64,000 nt of DNA from contig JBCCGT010000001.1 in NCBI GenBank assembly GCA_039029135.1, positions 499,748 through 563,747 of the forward strand, written 5' to 3'. Both the position numbers and the translations under genes were made by a program. Shown here piece by piece: positions 26,659 to 38,927 of the stretch (position 1 is its first letter; every line of letters begins with the position of its first letter). This DNA is from JALZVT01 sp039029135. Lineage in GTDB: Bacteria > Pseudomonadota > Gammaproteobacteria > Pseudomonadales > Azotimanducaceae. The notes beneath the pieces were generated by a model, which was not told the DNA's origin, made no database searches, and worked only from the letters and a program-made list of their open reading frames with translations.

Positions 26659-27360
26659 TCAGCCGGAGGCGTCCCGGTACAGCCCTGCGCTACGAATATA
26701 GTCCGCCACCGCCGCGGGCACATCTGCAAGTGCGGCCTGCCGATCGGCCCCGAGCGCTCGACGGATGGCGCTTGACGACACGTCCGGCATGGGCGCGTCG
26801 AGCAGCACGATCCGGCCGCCGGCGCCCCGGGGTCTTGGCAGCGACGCAGTCGGTCGGAACACCCGTCGCTCCAGCACCTGGCTGATGGGCGGCAGCAGCG
26901 CATCCAGCCGGTAGCCCGGGCGCCGCAGCACCACCAGGTGGCAAAGCTGCACAATGCGCCACCAGCGATACCAGCTGGCGAGCGTCAGCAGACTATCCAT
27001 GCCGATCAGGAAGTAAAGAGGCACATCGGGTGTCTGCAGCCGCAGAGCCCGCAGCGTGTCGACCGTGTAGGACGGCCGCGCCGCGGCCACGTCCGCCGCG
27101 TCCCCGTCGAGCTGCGCCAGCTCGCGCCTGACCTCGGTGTCGTCCGCCACCAGCCGGGCGTCGGCGGCGCACGCCAGCCGCAGCATGGCCCAGCGATGCA
27201 CGACGGGCACCAGCTGCCGATGCGGCGGGCGGGCGGACAGCACCAAGTGCACCCGCTCGATGCCCAGCACAGTCGCCGCGGTGGTCGCCACCTCGACGTG
27301 TCCGCGATGAACCGGGTTGAAGGTACCGCCGTATAGGATGCGCCCGCGGTCGTCGCCCAA
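26659..27360 (-). CDS. nadD: Nicotinate-nucleotide adenylyltransferase
   Basis: A 233-residue enzyme that makes deamido-NAD from NaMN and ATP. It has the nucleotidyltransferase motif GGTFNPVHRGH, ARPPHR, FLIGMDSL and the C-terminal SSSAIR. The start is TTG 27360 with the conserved core beginning ten residues later. In other gammaproteobacteria holA precedes it; here it lies 6 bases after a LON-domain gene. Confidence 0.94.
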   Translation of the reverse strand: MGDDRGRILYGGTFNPVHRGHVEVATTAATVLGIERVHLVLSARPPHRQLVPVVHRWAMLRLACAADARLVADDTEVRRELAQLDGDAADVAAARPSYTVDTLRALRLQTPDVPLYFLIGMDSLLTLASWYRWWRIVQLCHLVVLRRPGYRLDALLPPISQVLERRVFRPTASLPRPRGAGGRIVLLDAPMPDVSSSAIRRALGADRQAALADVPAAVADYIRSAGLYRDASG

Positions 27361-27366
27361 TGCCCG

Positions 27367-28011
27367 CTAACCCTTCAGCTTGCCGACGATGCGCACCAGT
27401 TCAACCAGGCGCTCGCGCGGCATCTGCATCTGCAGCAGGCTCTGTTTGATCTCCGCCTCGATCGGCAGCAGCTCGGCGAGGCGCCAGCCCACCGACCGGG
27501 CATCGTCGAAGTCGATGGACAGCGACAGCTTTTCGATCATCGGGTGCTTGACCAGCTCGCGCAGCAGCTCGACCAGTTCCACGAATCGCTCGTCGACGGG
27601 CGCTGGCTTCTCTTCCGGCAGAAACTCCACGCTGCCCAGTAGCAGGCCGTCCGTCTGCTGCCGGGTAGCCCGTACGCGCAGCTTGCGACGCCCGCGCGCG
27701 ACGACCCCGAGCATGCCGTCGGACAGCGTGTTGAAGTCTTCGATGATGGCCTCGGTGCCCGTGCGGAAGATGTCGGGCTCGGCGTCTTCGCGCGTCTTGC
27801 GCACCTCCGAGCCGGTGCGCAGCAGCAGCACGCCAAAGCCGCTCTGTTCGCGCGCGCAGCGGCCGATCATATCCACATACCGAGGTTCGAAGATGCGCAG
27901 CGGCAGCTGGCCGCCGCTGAACAGCACCGTGCCGAGCGGAAACAGCGGGATCTCTGTGAGCTGCGCTGCCGCGTCGTCCTGGGTGTCGCCGCCGTTGTTG
28001 TCGTCAGTCAC
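27367..28011 (-). CDS. LON peptidase substrate-binding domain protein
   Basis: A 214-residue stand-alone LON N-terminal (PUA-like) domain. It has IPLFPLGTVLFSGGQLPLRIFEPRYV, seen as the usual opening strands, and EIKQSLLQMQMPRERL near the end. There is no ATPase or protease domain. Stand-alone forms are common but their role is uncertain. The start is GTG 28011. It lies between ssb and nadD on the same strand. Confidence 0.88.
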   Translation of the reverse strand: MTDDNNGGDTQDDAAAQLTEIPLFPLGTVLFSGGQLPLRIFEPRYVDMIGRCAREQSGFGVLLLRTGSEVRKTREDAEPDIFRTGTEAIIEDFNTLSDGMLGVVARGRRKLRVRATRQQTDGLLLGSVEFLPEEKPAPVDERFVELVELLRELVKHPMIEKLSLSIDFDDARSVGWRLAELLPIEAEIKQSLLQMQMPRERLVELVRIVGKLKG

Positions 28012-28056
28012 GCCTACTGCTTAGCCGCCGCGGCCCGCGTACGAGCCGTAGCGATC

Positions 28057-28542
28057 CTAAAAGGGAATGTCGTCGTCGAAGTCGTCATCGGCCAGAGCCG
28101 GCGCGCCGTCGGCGCTCGCCGCGCCCGAAGATGAACGCGCCGGCGGTCCCTGATCGTACTGGGCGCCGCCGCCCATACCACCAGACATGCCGCCGCCCAT
28201 GCCGCCACCGCGGCTGTCGAGCATCTGCATTTCGCGGGCGTAGACCTCGGTGCGGTACTTCTTCTGGCCGTCCGCTTCCCAGGAACTGGTCCGCAGCTGC
28301 CCCTCGATGTAGACCTTGGAGCCCTTGCGCAGATACTCGCCGCAGATCTCCGCGAGGCGATTGAAGACCACCACGTTGTGCCACTCGGTGCGCTCTTGGT
28401 TTTCGCCGCTGGTGCGATCGCGCCAGTTTTCCGTCGTGGCAACGCTGAAGTTGGTGATCGGGCTGCCGTTCTGGGAATAGCGCGTCTCGGGATCACGCCC
28501 GAGGTTGCCGATTAGGATGACTTTGTTAATGCCTCTGGCCAT
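28057..28542 (-). CDS. ssb: Single-stranded DNA-binding protein
   Basis: A 161-residue SSB that coats single-stranded DNA and recruits repair partners. The OB fold opens with MARGINKVILIGNLGRDPE and includes TEWHNVVVF and KGSKVYIEGQLRT. A Gly/Met-rich linker leads to the acidic tip DDDIPF, which binds partner proteins. ATG 28542 is the conserved start. It is divergent from uvrA, a classic gammaproteobacterial arrangement. Confidence 0.97.
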   Translation of the reverse strand: MARGINKVILIGNLGRDPETRYSQNGSPITNFSVATTENWRDRTSGENQERTEWHNVVVFNRLAEICGEYLRKGSKVYIEGQLRTSSWEADGQKKYRTEVYAREMQMLDSRGGGMGGGMSGGMGGGAQYDQGPPARSSSGAASADGAPALADDDFDDDIPF

Positions 28543-28628
28543 GCTGTCCTCCGAGCTAAGCTGCCGTCGCCACGGGCCTGGTTCTGTCGCCAGGCTCACG
28601 TTCGCCGGGTTGTTTCGATATGGCGCCA

Positions 28629-28690
28629 GTGTATCTCAGCGCCAGACCGCGCGGTACGTCGAACACACCCTGACACCGTGCGAGATACAC
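28629..28690. promoter_or_regulatory. Inverted repeat in the ssb-uvrA promoter region
   Basis: GTGTATCTC (28629-28637) is an exact inverted copy of GAGATACAC (28682-28690), 44 bases apart, between the divergent ssb and uvrA genes. AGCGCC follows the left arm and CAGCGCC the right arm. No E. coli-type LexA box (CTG-N10-CAG with AT-rich centre) is evident. It may hold regulator sites for one or both genes. Confidence 0.35.
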
Positions 28691-28809
28691 CAGCGCCGCG
28701 CCGGGGCCGGAAGCGGCGACCTCATGTCAGGAGTCGACGCAATCGACCTTGCTCGCCGCTGAGCCAGCCTTTACTTTGCTCGGTTAAGCGGGAAAAACGA
28801 CGCAGGGCT

Positions 28810-31635
<2,826 letters not shown>

Positions 31636-32079
31636 GCGGGCGTTAGCGGCGGGTGCGAGACAAAGAGTCGACCTTCGCAAGCAATCGCAATTCGCCGCCG
31701 GGCATGTTAGCGCGTAAACGGTCAGGACAAGGCGGCGGGCAGAGAACGCCTGAACGGCTGTCCAATGGAAGGCCGCCGGCTGTGCAAGGCAAATGCGTCC
31801 GAAGCAACTGGCGCTATCCACGGCAAGACCGAGCGCAACCTAGAGCCTGAAGGGTCTCCACCGGGCGAACGGTCTATTGTCGAACAATAAGTCGTTTTTG
31901 GTCAGACGAACCTGAGAGGACACAGCAATAAGCTGCAGTGCGAAGCAGAGATCACGCATCTGGGGAGACTGCAAGGCTAACTGCGCTGGTTGAGCGAATT
32001 CTCGTCAACGACGCGTACGCGCCTTGTACCTGTCCCGACGCCTCCGCCAGCACGGGGGCGATCCGGAGTCAAAAGGATC
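31636..32079. other. Intergenic region after uvrA, no gene seen
   Basis: I see no credible coding frame in these 444 bases. They contain a perfect palindrome at 31875-31889. A T-run follows it at 31895-31899, but the stem is too AT-rich for a confident terminator. The region should hold the promoter of the giant membrane protein gene. Confidence 0.5.
31875..31889. promoter_or_regulatory. Palindrome TATTGT-CGA-ACAATA
   Basis: TATTGT and ACAATA are exact inverted copies around a 3-base centre, about 190 bases upstream of the giant membrane protein start. The geometry suits a dimeric repressor operator. It stands out as AT-rich in GC-rich surroundings. Confidence 0.4.
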
Positions 32080-35000
32080 ATGACGAAGCCTGCCGCAACG
32101 TCCACAGACTCTGTCGTTCGCAAGCCTGGCAGACCGCAATGGAGCTGGCTGCGAGCCGCACTGTTCAACGTGGTGCTCGTTGCCGCACCGATCGCGCTCT
32201 ATTTCGCGTATTACGTCGAATCACGGGTCAATCAGACCACGATTGCGAATTTTCGCGCGCTCGACAGCGCCGCCGTGCGTACAACCGAAGTGCTTCATAA
32301 TGTGCAACGGATCGCGCAGTACGTGCCCGCAGCGATTTCACCGGAGCTGCTCGAATCCGCCAGCAATGATTCCCGCGCATCGAATCTCACAAAGTGTGAG
32401 GTGACGAATGTGCTGAACAGCCCTGGCATGGAGCAGATTAAGAAAGTCACGAAAGCCTACTTCAAAGACATGGCTGCGACGCCGTCTGCCGTTCACTTCT
32501 CCGTTGAACCGCTTGAGCTACTGGACCATAAGAAACACGCGCAAAGCAGGGAACAGTCCGCCGCCGCGCAAACAGACCTGCCAAGAGAAAGATGCAGCAA
32601 CGATGCACGTTCAAGTTTGGTTGCCGCTCTCAAAGCGATTTCCGACAGGAAACACGGTTGCGGGCCTGACCAACGCGGTGTCGAAAGCAATCTCGTCTAT
32701 CTCGAGAATGGACCCAGCATCGAAGTTCGCGATTGCCGACCTTTTTCCATCCGCTCACGACAGCTCTCTCGGGCACTCCGCGACGAAGGCGTACGTGGGG
32801 CCCTCGACGAATTCGGTGTGCGCATCCTCGCGCCGCTTGAAGAGATCGTTCACAACACGTCGCGGACGGTCGCCGAGCGATTCGATCAGTTTCTTATCTC
32901 AGACGCGTCCGGACGTGTTTTGCACTCAATCTCGCACGGCGACCTACCGCTGCGCACGTCAAACGCGACGGGCGGCTACAGCGACAAGCGAGTCCGACTC
33001 GATTTCGTCAATCAACTGGACCTGAAGGCATTGCTCAGGGCAAGGGAAGATGCCCAAGAACAAGGCATATCAGGAGGGTCTGAAGAACAAGGAGAGACTA
33101 ATCAGGACGGCCATTGGGGCGTTCACAGCCGCATAGAACCACTGCAAATCGGCGGCATGGCGTTCAAGGCGTTTATGCACCCATTCCATGTCGATGGCCT
33201 TCATCATCCACGAGCGGATTCGGAAACCAAAAACACCGGCACTACCCTATACATGATCGGCATAGCCAGCGTAGAGCAGCTCAGCAGCGCTACACTGCGT
33301 CTGCGTACAGCGCACGTTACTGATGCACTGCTGATCACGGGAATCCTGCTCGCATCCTTCGCCACGATCTGGCTTTGGACCAGCGGCACAAGGGTGCTGC
33401 TTCGATACCGGCACTTTCTTCTCTTGCTCATCAGCGGCTCGGTCGTCGCGCTGCTGACCACCCTGCTTCTCTGCACGCTATGGATTCGCACGAACGACAG
33501 CATCGGCTTCGATCAGGCGCTGCGCAAGGTGTCACAGCGCACGCAGGAGAACTTCGGGGTTGAGTTGATGAACCGCATCGACGCATTGACCGAACAGTCG
33601 CGCAAGTTGCTGAATGGCCATCGTCCTCTTGCATATGAGGTGGCCAAGGGCGGCGGCTCAGCCCAGGAAAAGCGCGAACTCGAAGACTACTATCACTGCG
33701 GGCCCGGCGTGCCAGAAAGATCGCATCAGACCGGGCAGCCAGTCCCTTCTGGAAAGGCTGACCAGGAGCCGACACCAGATTTCGAACTCGTCTTTCTGAT
33801 GGATAGCGATGGCTGGCAGTGGAAGTGTCAATCGCGTCGCTTCTTCCAATCGCCACCTATCAAACTCGATTTTCGCGAGTACTTTCGCCGACCACTGGAA
33901 AATCGTCTGTGGCGCGTCAAGTTAGCCACCGGGCGCAAAAGAGCGGGGAAATGGGAACAGTCGCTGTTTCTCGATCGCATCACCTCAGTGCTCAACGGTA
34001 CGATCGAGACGGTTTTGACGAGCAGCCCAAAAGCTCTGTGCGCCCCCGATGCACAAGGAGAGTGCAGCCAACCCAGTGATTCTTCAAACACCGAAGAGCC
34101 AGAGCAAGACGGTACGCGCCCAGAACTTTCCGCAGCGGTAATGCTCGGACCTTTCCAGTCACTGGAATCACCGGTTCTGCCGCCCCAGCTCGGGTTCGCC
34201 GTAGTAGAAAATTCAAGCGGAAAAACCTTGTTCCACTCCAGTCTCGAACGAGCACTGACCACGAATTTCGTAAGCGAGTCAAACGCCGACGCAACGCTGT
34301 TGGCTTACATGGACTCAGGCGAGAGCGGGTTTGTCGAGCTCGTGCACGACGGCACGCCCATGCTTGCCTATGTCTCGAGGTTAGCCCACGGCATACCTTG
34401 GACTCTGGTGACATTTCGCTCGCATACTGCGGAAGACACGGTGAGCGCCATCGTGCTTGCGAGCAGCACGTTCGTATCGCTGCCGATTCTGTCGATATTC
34501 GCGCTGCTCGGGTTAGGCTGGCTGTACATCACCGCCAGAGGCCTGGACAATCGAAATGCGGTCACTCGCCTGACCACCTTGACCCGCTCGTGGCATTGGT
34601 TGCTCGGCGGCAGTATCGCTGCAACGGTCGGCTATCTTGTGCTACCCCGATACGCCATCGGTATTGCAGGCGCCATAGCGCTGTACGCCGTGGCAACGCC
34701 CGCTTTCCTCATGTGGCGCGACCGGCATGCCCCTCAGCCCGAAAACGAGCGCAGCGTACGCAAACTCTCAATCGTATTGCCGTTGCTTATTCTGAATCTG
34801 GCCGTGCTGCCGACAATCGGCGTGTTTATGCACAACCGTGCCGAAACCAGTGCAGGCTTCAGAAATCTTGCGAAAGCCAGACTTGTCGAGCAACTCAGCG
34901 CAAACTGCAAGCGCCAGGCCGAGCGCGGCAAGCGATACCTAGTATCAACGGGACCCGAGAAAAGAGAGCAACAGAATGACCTCTTTACAAGCGGCTGGAC

Positions 35001-36735
35001 GCTTCGAAATCAAGAAGCACAAGCCGGCAGCACGAAGGATCCAGATCTCGGGCAGTTGGCGTCAGAATGCGATCGTTTCGCGGACACCGAACAGCGACTA
35101 CGGCAAATTGCGAAAGCGCTGCCACGCAAGAGTCCTGGAACCAACGGATCGGACGGATCAGGAAAGGAAGCAACAGAATCGTCAACCGGTTGGAGCAAAA
35201 TGTTGCTCGGCCTAACTACTTTTTCTGACTACGCAAGCGACATTGTGGCGCACGCGATAGGCGATGATCTGCTACATAGGGATATCAGCCCTGGCATCGC
35301 CGTTCTGCGCCTTACTGACGATATCGATTCTAACCCGGTCAAGTTGGAGCGATCGCCGAGACAGCACCTGGCGATAGCGTACGGACTATTGATCGCCATC
35401 GCCTCCAGCCTGCTGTTCTGGCTAACGATCAGATCGCTAGCGGAGCGCATGCTTGGCACTCGGCTTGAACTGGCTCAACTGCCTTTCGCGCGCGTAGACA
35501 ATCTGCCAACTAGTTGGCTGGCGAGCCGCGAAGGCTCTCTGCAACTGTGCGTCGTACACCGTTCCGACCAACTCGCACGGGTTTTAGTCGACAGCCTGGT
35601 CACGACGCAGTACACCGCAGCAAAGCGTGCACGCTGGAACGGTGACAAGCTGACCTGGGAGGACTTGCCGCCACTCCTGTCAAAACCCGTGCAACAAAAG
35701 CGAGCAAAGTCGATCCAGAAAGCGCCAGCAGAACGGATTCTTCACGTGGTGACGGGGCTGGAGCGACTATTGATAGAACCCGAAGCGCGCGCAGCGCTGC
35801 TACGAGAGCTGGAGCAACTGATCGCCAGCGGCTCCTCGATAATGCTCTGTTCGCGATTGGTACCGGGGTATTGGCTGGCCAGGATCGCACACGAAGAGTC
35901 AGCGTTCGCAGAAAGCCGACACTTGGAGCTACCTGCCATTACAAGATGGTCGCACGTATTCGGCCCGCTTGACGTTCGCCGGATCAGGGATCGGCGCAAA
36001 AACTTCGCACAGCGCTTCGAACGAGAAGTGCAAATGCACGATCACGTTCACGAAGGCACGTGGACCGAGATCGCGCGCTTTGAAAACGACCGAGGTACAT
36101 TAACAGATGTATCGAAACAGCAGGAAATTCAGATTCCGAGACCGGACTACCGACGGGTTTACGAGCTAATGCTGCAGGAAGCCGAAGCCAACCCCGCACT
36201 GCTGAAATTGGCCGCCGCAGTAACCCGCCAGGCAGGTCGCGGTTCGCTGGTTTACGAGGGTTCAATCGCCGAGGCCGCGCTGCGGCGGTTCACCGCCGGG
36301 GCCGCCGGCTACTTTCATACGCTCTGGGCAACATCTACGAACGAGGAACGCCTGCAGATCATCGCTTTGGCGCAGGGTGGCTTTGTCAATCCACGACAAA
36401 CCGTCGTGCTGTCCAGCTTGATGAATCGCGGCCTGGTTTCGGAACGCAGCGTGGTACAGCTGCGCAGCGTCGCCTTTGCTCACTTCGTCCGCGAAGATCT
36501 GGTGCATGACGCGCTAGATAGCTGGCGCCGCGAGGGCCGAGGCAATTTGTGGCGATCGATCTGGCCACCCATCGCCATCGCTATCGTGCTGTCGCTGGCC
36601 TTCTTTCTACGCTCAACGCCCGAGGCGATTGAACCCTTGCTAGCGATTTTGGCCACAGGGCTGGGCATCTTGCCGCTGCTGCTGTCGGTGGGCCGCGGCG
36701 CGCGCGACACAAGACACGTCTTGAAATCCGAATAG
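32080..36735 (+). CDS. Giant multi-pass membrane sensor with degenerate NTPase-like region
   Basis: A 1,551-residue protein I cannot assign to a named family. About ten membrane helices are visible, near 24-45, 414-434, 446-468, 789-815, 841-856, 858-880, 893-915, 1096-1119, 1494-1507 and 1515-1535. They enclose three extracytoplasmic blocks (about 46-410, 470-785, 916-1095). The first two have Cache-like segments (ISDASGRVLHSISHGDL; VVENSSGKTLFHSSL, then TPMLAYVSRL). The cytosolic part (1120-1490) resembles a STAND/AAA unit: hydrophobic strand plus GLERLL near 1222-1231, SIMLCSRLVP near 1250, then a winged-helix-like block with NEERLQIIALAQGGFVNPRQ and LMNRGL. No Walker A lysine is seen. ATG 32080 is preferred over TTG 31990. 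Base use is visibly less GC-rich than in neighbours. Confidence 0.7.
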   Translation: MTKPAATSTDSVVRKPGRPQWSWLRAALFNVVLVAAPIALYFAYYVESRVNQTTIANFRALDSAAVRTTEVLHNVQRIAQYVPAAISPELLESASNDSRASNLTKCEVTNVLNSPGMEQIKKVTKAYFKDMAATPSAVHFSVEPLELLDHKKHAQSREQSAAAQTDLPRERCSNDARSSLVAALKAISDRKHGCGPDQRGVESNLVYLENGPSIEVRDCRPFSIRSRQLSRALRDEGVRGALDEFGVRILAPLEEIVHNTSRTVAERFDQFLISDASGRVLHSISHGDLPLRTSNATGGYSDKRVRLDFVNQLDLKALLRAREDAQEQGISGGSEEQGETNQDGHWGVHSRIEPLQIGGMAFKAFMHPFHVDGLHHPRADSETKNTGTTLYMIGIASVEQLSSATLRLRTAHVTDALLITGILLASFATIWLWTSGTRVLLRYRHFLLLLISGSVVALLTTLLLCTLWIRTNDSIGFDQALRKVSQRTQENFGVELMNRIDALTEQSRKLLNGHRPLAYEVAKGGGSAQEKRELEDYYHCGPGVPERSHQTGQPVPSGKADQEPTPDFELVFLMDSDGWQWKCQSRRFFQSPPIKLDFREYFRRPLENRLWRVKLATGRKRAGKWEQSLFLDRITSVLNGTIETVLTSSPKALCAPDAQGECSQPSDSSNTEEPEQDGTRPELSAAVMLGPFQSLESPVLPPQLGFAVVENSSGKTLFHSSLERALTTNFVSESNADATLLAYMDSGESGFVELVHDGTPMLAYVSRLAHGIPWTLVTFRSHTAEDTVSAIVLASSTFVSLPILSIFALLGLGWLYITARGLDNRNAVTRLTTLTRSWHWLLGGSIAATVGYLVLPRYAIGIAGAIALYAVATPAFLMWRDRHAPQPENERSVRKLSIVLPLLILNLAVLPTIGVFMHNRAETSAGFRNLAKARLVEQLSANCKRQAERGKRYLVSTGPEKREQQNDLFTSGWTLRNQEAQAGSTKDPDLGQLASECDRFADTEQRLRQIAKALPRKSPGTNGSDGSGKEATESSTGWSKMLLGLTTFSDYASDIVAHAIGDDLLHRDISPGIAVLRLTDDIDSNPVKLERSPRQHLAIAYGLLIAIASSLLFWLTIRSLAERMLGTRLELAQLPFARVDNLPTSWLASREGSLQLCVVHRSDQLARVLVDSLVTTQYTAAKRARWNGDKLTWEDLPPLLSKPVQQKRAKSIQKAPAERILHVVTGLERLLIEPEARAALLRELEQLIASGSSIMLCSRLVPGYWLARIAHEESAFAESRHLELPAITRWSHVFGPLDVRRIRDRRKNFAQRFEREVQMHDHVHEGTWTEIARFENDRGTLTDVSKQQEIQIPRPDYRRVYELMLQEAEANPALLKLAAAVTRQAGRGSLVYEGSIAEAALRRFTAGAAGYFHTLWATSTNEERLQIIALAQGGFVNPRQTVVLSSLMNRGLVSERSVVQLRSVAFAHFVREDLVHDALDSWRREGRGNLWRSIWPPIAIAIVLSLAFFLRSTPEAIEPLLAILATGLGILPLLLSVGRGARDTRHVLKSE

Positions 36736-37116
36736 CAATCTACCATGCCCCCGCGGACTCGCCCGTCGACGGTCGCTTGTTGAATGAGGCTGTACATACC
36801 TGAAGCTAGCGGCCGGGTAGCGCATACGTTGCTTTGCGCCAAGAAATCGAAACGCATTCTCGCACGCTAGCGCCGTGACACTTGACGAAATCAGAGGGTC
36901 ACCAGACTGGTGGGTTGGGTGCGTACATCGCATCGAGGCAATCTTTGGCACCGCTGTTGGAATGCCGGGCGCACTGAAGCAACATGCAAGAGCCACGGGC
37001 AGAAAGCACCTTCGCGGAGTCTGCGCCATACGGAGGACTCCCGACCAGGCACCCACGAAGCGCCGTTGTTGGGTGTCCACAGCAACTTTTCACAGCGAGA
37101 GCGTCCACGGCAACCT
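36736..37116. other. Convergent intergenic region, no gene seen
   Basis: This 381-base gap lies between the convergent ends of the giant membrane protein and the DsrE gene. Short frames on both strands lack ribosome sites and family features. It is richer in AT than the conserved blocks. I saw no clear terminator. Confidence 0.5.
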
Positions 37117-37668
37117 TCACTCCCAACTCGGCATCATTCGATAACCCTCTTCCTGAAGCCCGAGAATTGCCGTGTATGCCGATACCGCCATTTCCACCGG
37201 AGCGATCATCTCCTTGCGCGCATAGCCACGCGCAGCGGCAGACTGTCCACAATAAAGAATGCGCAGACCCTTCTCGGTAAGTGCCGTTAGCAGTTCGGCG
37301 TCTGGATTATTCACTCCGAAGCGCTTCTTGTAGGCGGCTTGCTGCAAAGCCGCTCGGCCAGCACTACCATGCAGTACGACAGCCAACTTCATGTCTGCCG
37401 CATCTATGCCCGCACGCGCGTTGTAGTTCATGAATCGCGCGAGCGTCTCCAGCCTCGGGTTCGGCGTCGCGGGATCATCAGGACCAATCCAGACATCGAA
37501 AGCTGCCCGATACGTACTTACAGGCGGAAGATACTCGGCCTCGACCCCGTCGATCACCGGACCATACTTTTCGAACACCGGCCCCGTGGAGCGATTAGCC
37601 TCCGCGCCAGCCGTCAACGAAAGGAAGAGACTGGAGAGCAGGCAAGCAGTCTTGAGTATGTCGCTCAT
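37117..37668 (-). CDS. Periplasmic DsrE-family protein
   Basis: A 183-residue protein with a signal peptide (about 1-22, ending SLTAGAEA). The body matches exported DsrE/DsrF-like proteins: LARFMNYNARAGIDAADMKLAVVLHG, split as helix and strand, then NPDAELLTALTEKGLRILYC and a closing GYRMMP. A conserved-position Cys is present in ILYCGQ. DsrE-like proteins often handle sulfur, but the exported type is uncharacterised. It is 21 bases downstream of the MDR oxidoreductase gene and probably co-transcribed. Confidence 0.8.
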   Translation of the reverse strand: MSDILKTACLLSSLFLSLTAGAEANRSTGPVFEKYGPVIDGVEAEYLPPVSTYRAAFDVWIGPDDPATPNPRLETLARFMNYNARAGIDAADMKLAVVLHGSAGRAALQQAAYKKRFGVNNPDAELLTALTEKGLRILYCGQSAAARGYARKEMIAPVEMAVSAYTAILGLQEEGYRMMPSWE

Positions 37669-37689
37669 GAGTATGACAGGCTCCGCGGT

Positions 37690-38796
37690 TTAGCCGTGAG
37701 GGGTGACTAGGTACTTCTCACCAGTTTTCATCCGCCGATAATCCAGTATGGCGTCCTGCGACAGCATTTCCTCTAAGTTCACTTTGCGCTTGTAGCTGGA
37801 GGCAAAAGTGCCGGTTAGCCCATCGAGCACCCGCTGGCGCATGCGAAGCATTGTTTCTGTGCCAGCATGCTCCAGAAAGGGCGTCAGCAGCCAGCCCGAC
37901 AGCGTCCAGCCAAATCCATATGCGGGAGTTAGGACGGTAGGTCCGAGGTCCAACCGACCGTAGATGTACATCAGTTTTTGCTGCGTTGAGCCATAGCGCG
38001 AGTATTCGGGCATCTTCGCTGCGGCCACCTGCTCCATCGCCTTAAAGCACGCGTCCACCAGCTTACCGCCGCCAATGGGGTCGAAACCGCAGTAGGCATT
38101 CGTAGCGTCGATCGAGCCTCGCAGCTGATCCATGAAGTCCTCATCGGCGGAGTTCACTACATGCGTGGCACCCATGTTTTGCAGCAAATCTACCTGCTCC
38201 GCGCGGCGGACCACATTGACCAAAGGAAGGCCGTCTTCCTGGCAGATCTTGACCAACATCTGGCCCAGATTCGAGGCGGCCGCGAGATGAACAATAGCCT
38301 CCTGACCCTGCATCCGTGCCGTCTCTACAAATCCGAGTGCAGTCATGGGATTCACAAAGGCAGACGCACCGTCTTCTGCGGAGATTTCGCCCAATGGTAA
38401 GCACATCGACGCATCCGCCAACGCGTACTCCGCGTAGGCGCTGCGAGGAACGCAAGCTACTCGCTGGCCAACAAGGGTCTGCGCGAGTTCGCCTTCGCCA
38501 GCAGCCACAACCGTACCAGCGCCTTCGTTACCAACTGGCAGCGCTTCTCCGTGGCGACCTTTTTGGGCGCTGAAGAACGGTTCCGGCATGTTGGCCACAA
38601 CTTTTCCTTGCGAGTATTCAGCGTTCTCAAAATCAGCGGCGCTCGTGAGGATCGCAAGATCCGATGGGTTGATCGGTGCAGCTTCCATTTGCACCAGGAC
38701 TTGGTTCCCCGTTGGTTCCTCAAACGTCACGGCCTTGACCTCAAGGGTCAGCTTGCCGTCGGCCAATGTACTGAAAAGCTGTCTACCTTGAGTCAC
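37690..38796 (-). CDS. Zinc-free MDR-family quinone oxidoreductase-like dehydrogenase
   Basis: A 368-residue medium-chain dehydrogenase/reductase. The N-terminal GroES-like domain has VQMEAAPINPSDLAIL and PVGNEGAGTVVAAGEGE. The GHE zinc ligands of alcohol dehydrogenases are replaced by GNEGAG, so no catalytic zinc is expected. The cofactor domain has IVHLAAASNLGQMLVKIC. The GTG start at 38796 is chosen because GGAGAG lies 6 bases upstream, and the upstream frame looks noncoding. The substrate is unknown; it pairs with the exported DsrE gene. Confidence 0.85.
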   Translation of the reverse strand: MTQGRQLFSTLADGKLTLEVKAVTFEEPTGNQVLVQMEAAPINPSDLAILTSAADFENAEYSQGKVVANMPEPFFSAQKGRHGEALPVGNEGAGTVVAAGEGELAQTLVGQRVACVPRSAYAEYALADASMCLPLGEISAEDGASAFVNPMTALGFVETARMQGQEAIVHLAAASNLGQMLVKICQEDGLPLVNVVRRAEQVDLLQNMGATHVVNSADEDFMDQLRGSIDATNAYCGFDPIGGGKLVDACFKAMEQVAAAKMPEYSRYGSTQQKLMYIYGRLDLGPTVLTPAYGFGWTLSGWLLTPFLEHAGTETMLRMRQRVLDGLTGTFASSYKRKVNLEEMLSQDAILDYRRMKTGEKYLVTPHG

Positions 38797-38927
38797 GCAA
38801 AACTCTCCCCGAATGGTGTTGGACCAAGGATAGTAGCCCAAGCCGCTTGGCCACCGAACCCCTGCGCGAACGAAGCCCACTAGATCATGCCTATGGACTT
38901 TTCAGCGCTTTTGCTCAGGCGTTAGAG

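Noticed and set aside
36875..37290. Short plus-strand frames after the giant membrane protein
   Set aside because: They have no ribosome sites, overlap each other in different frames and run antisense into the DsrE gene.
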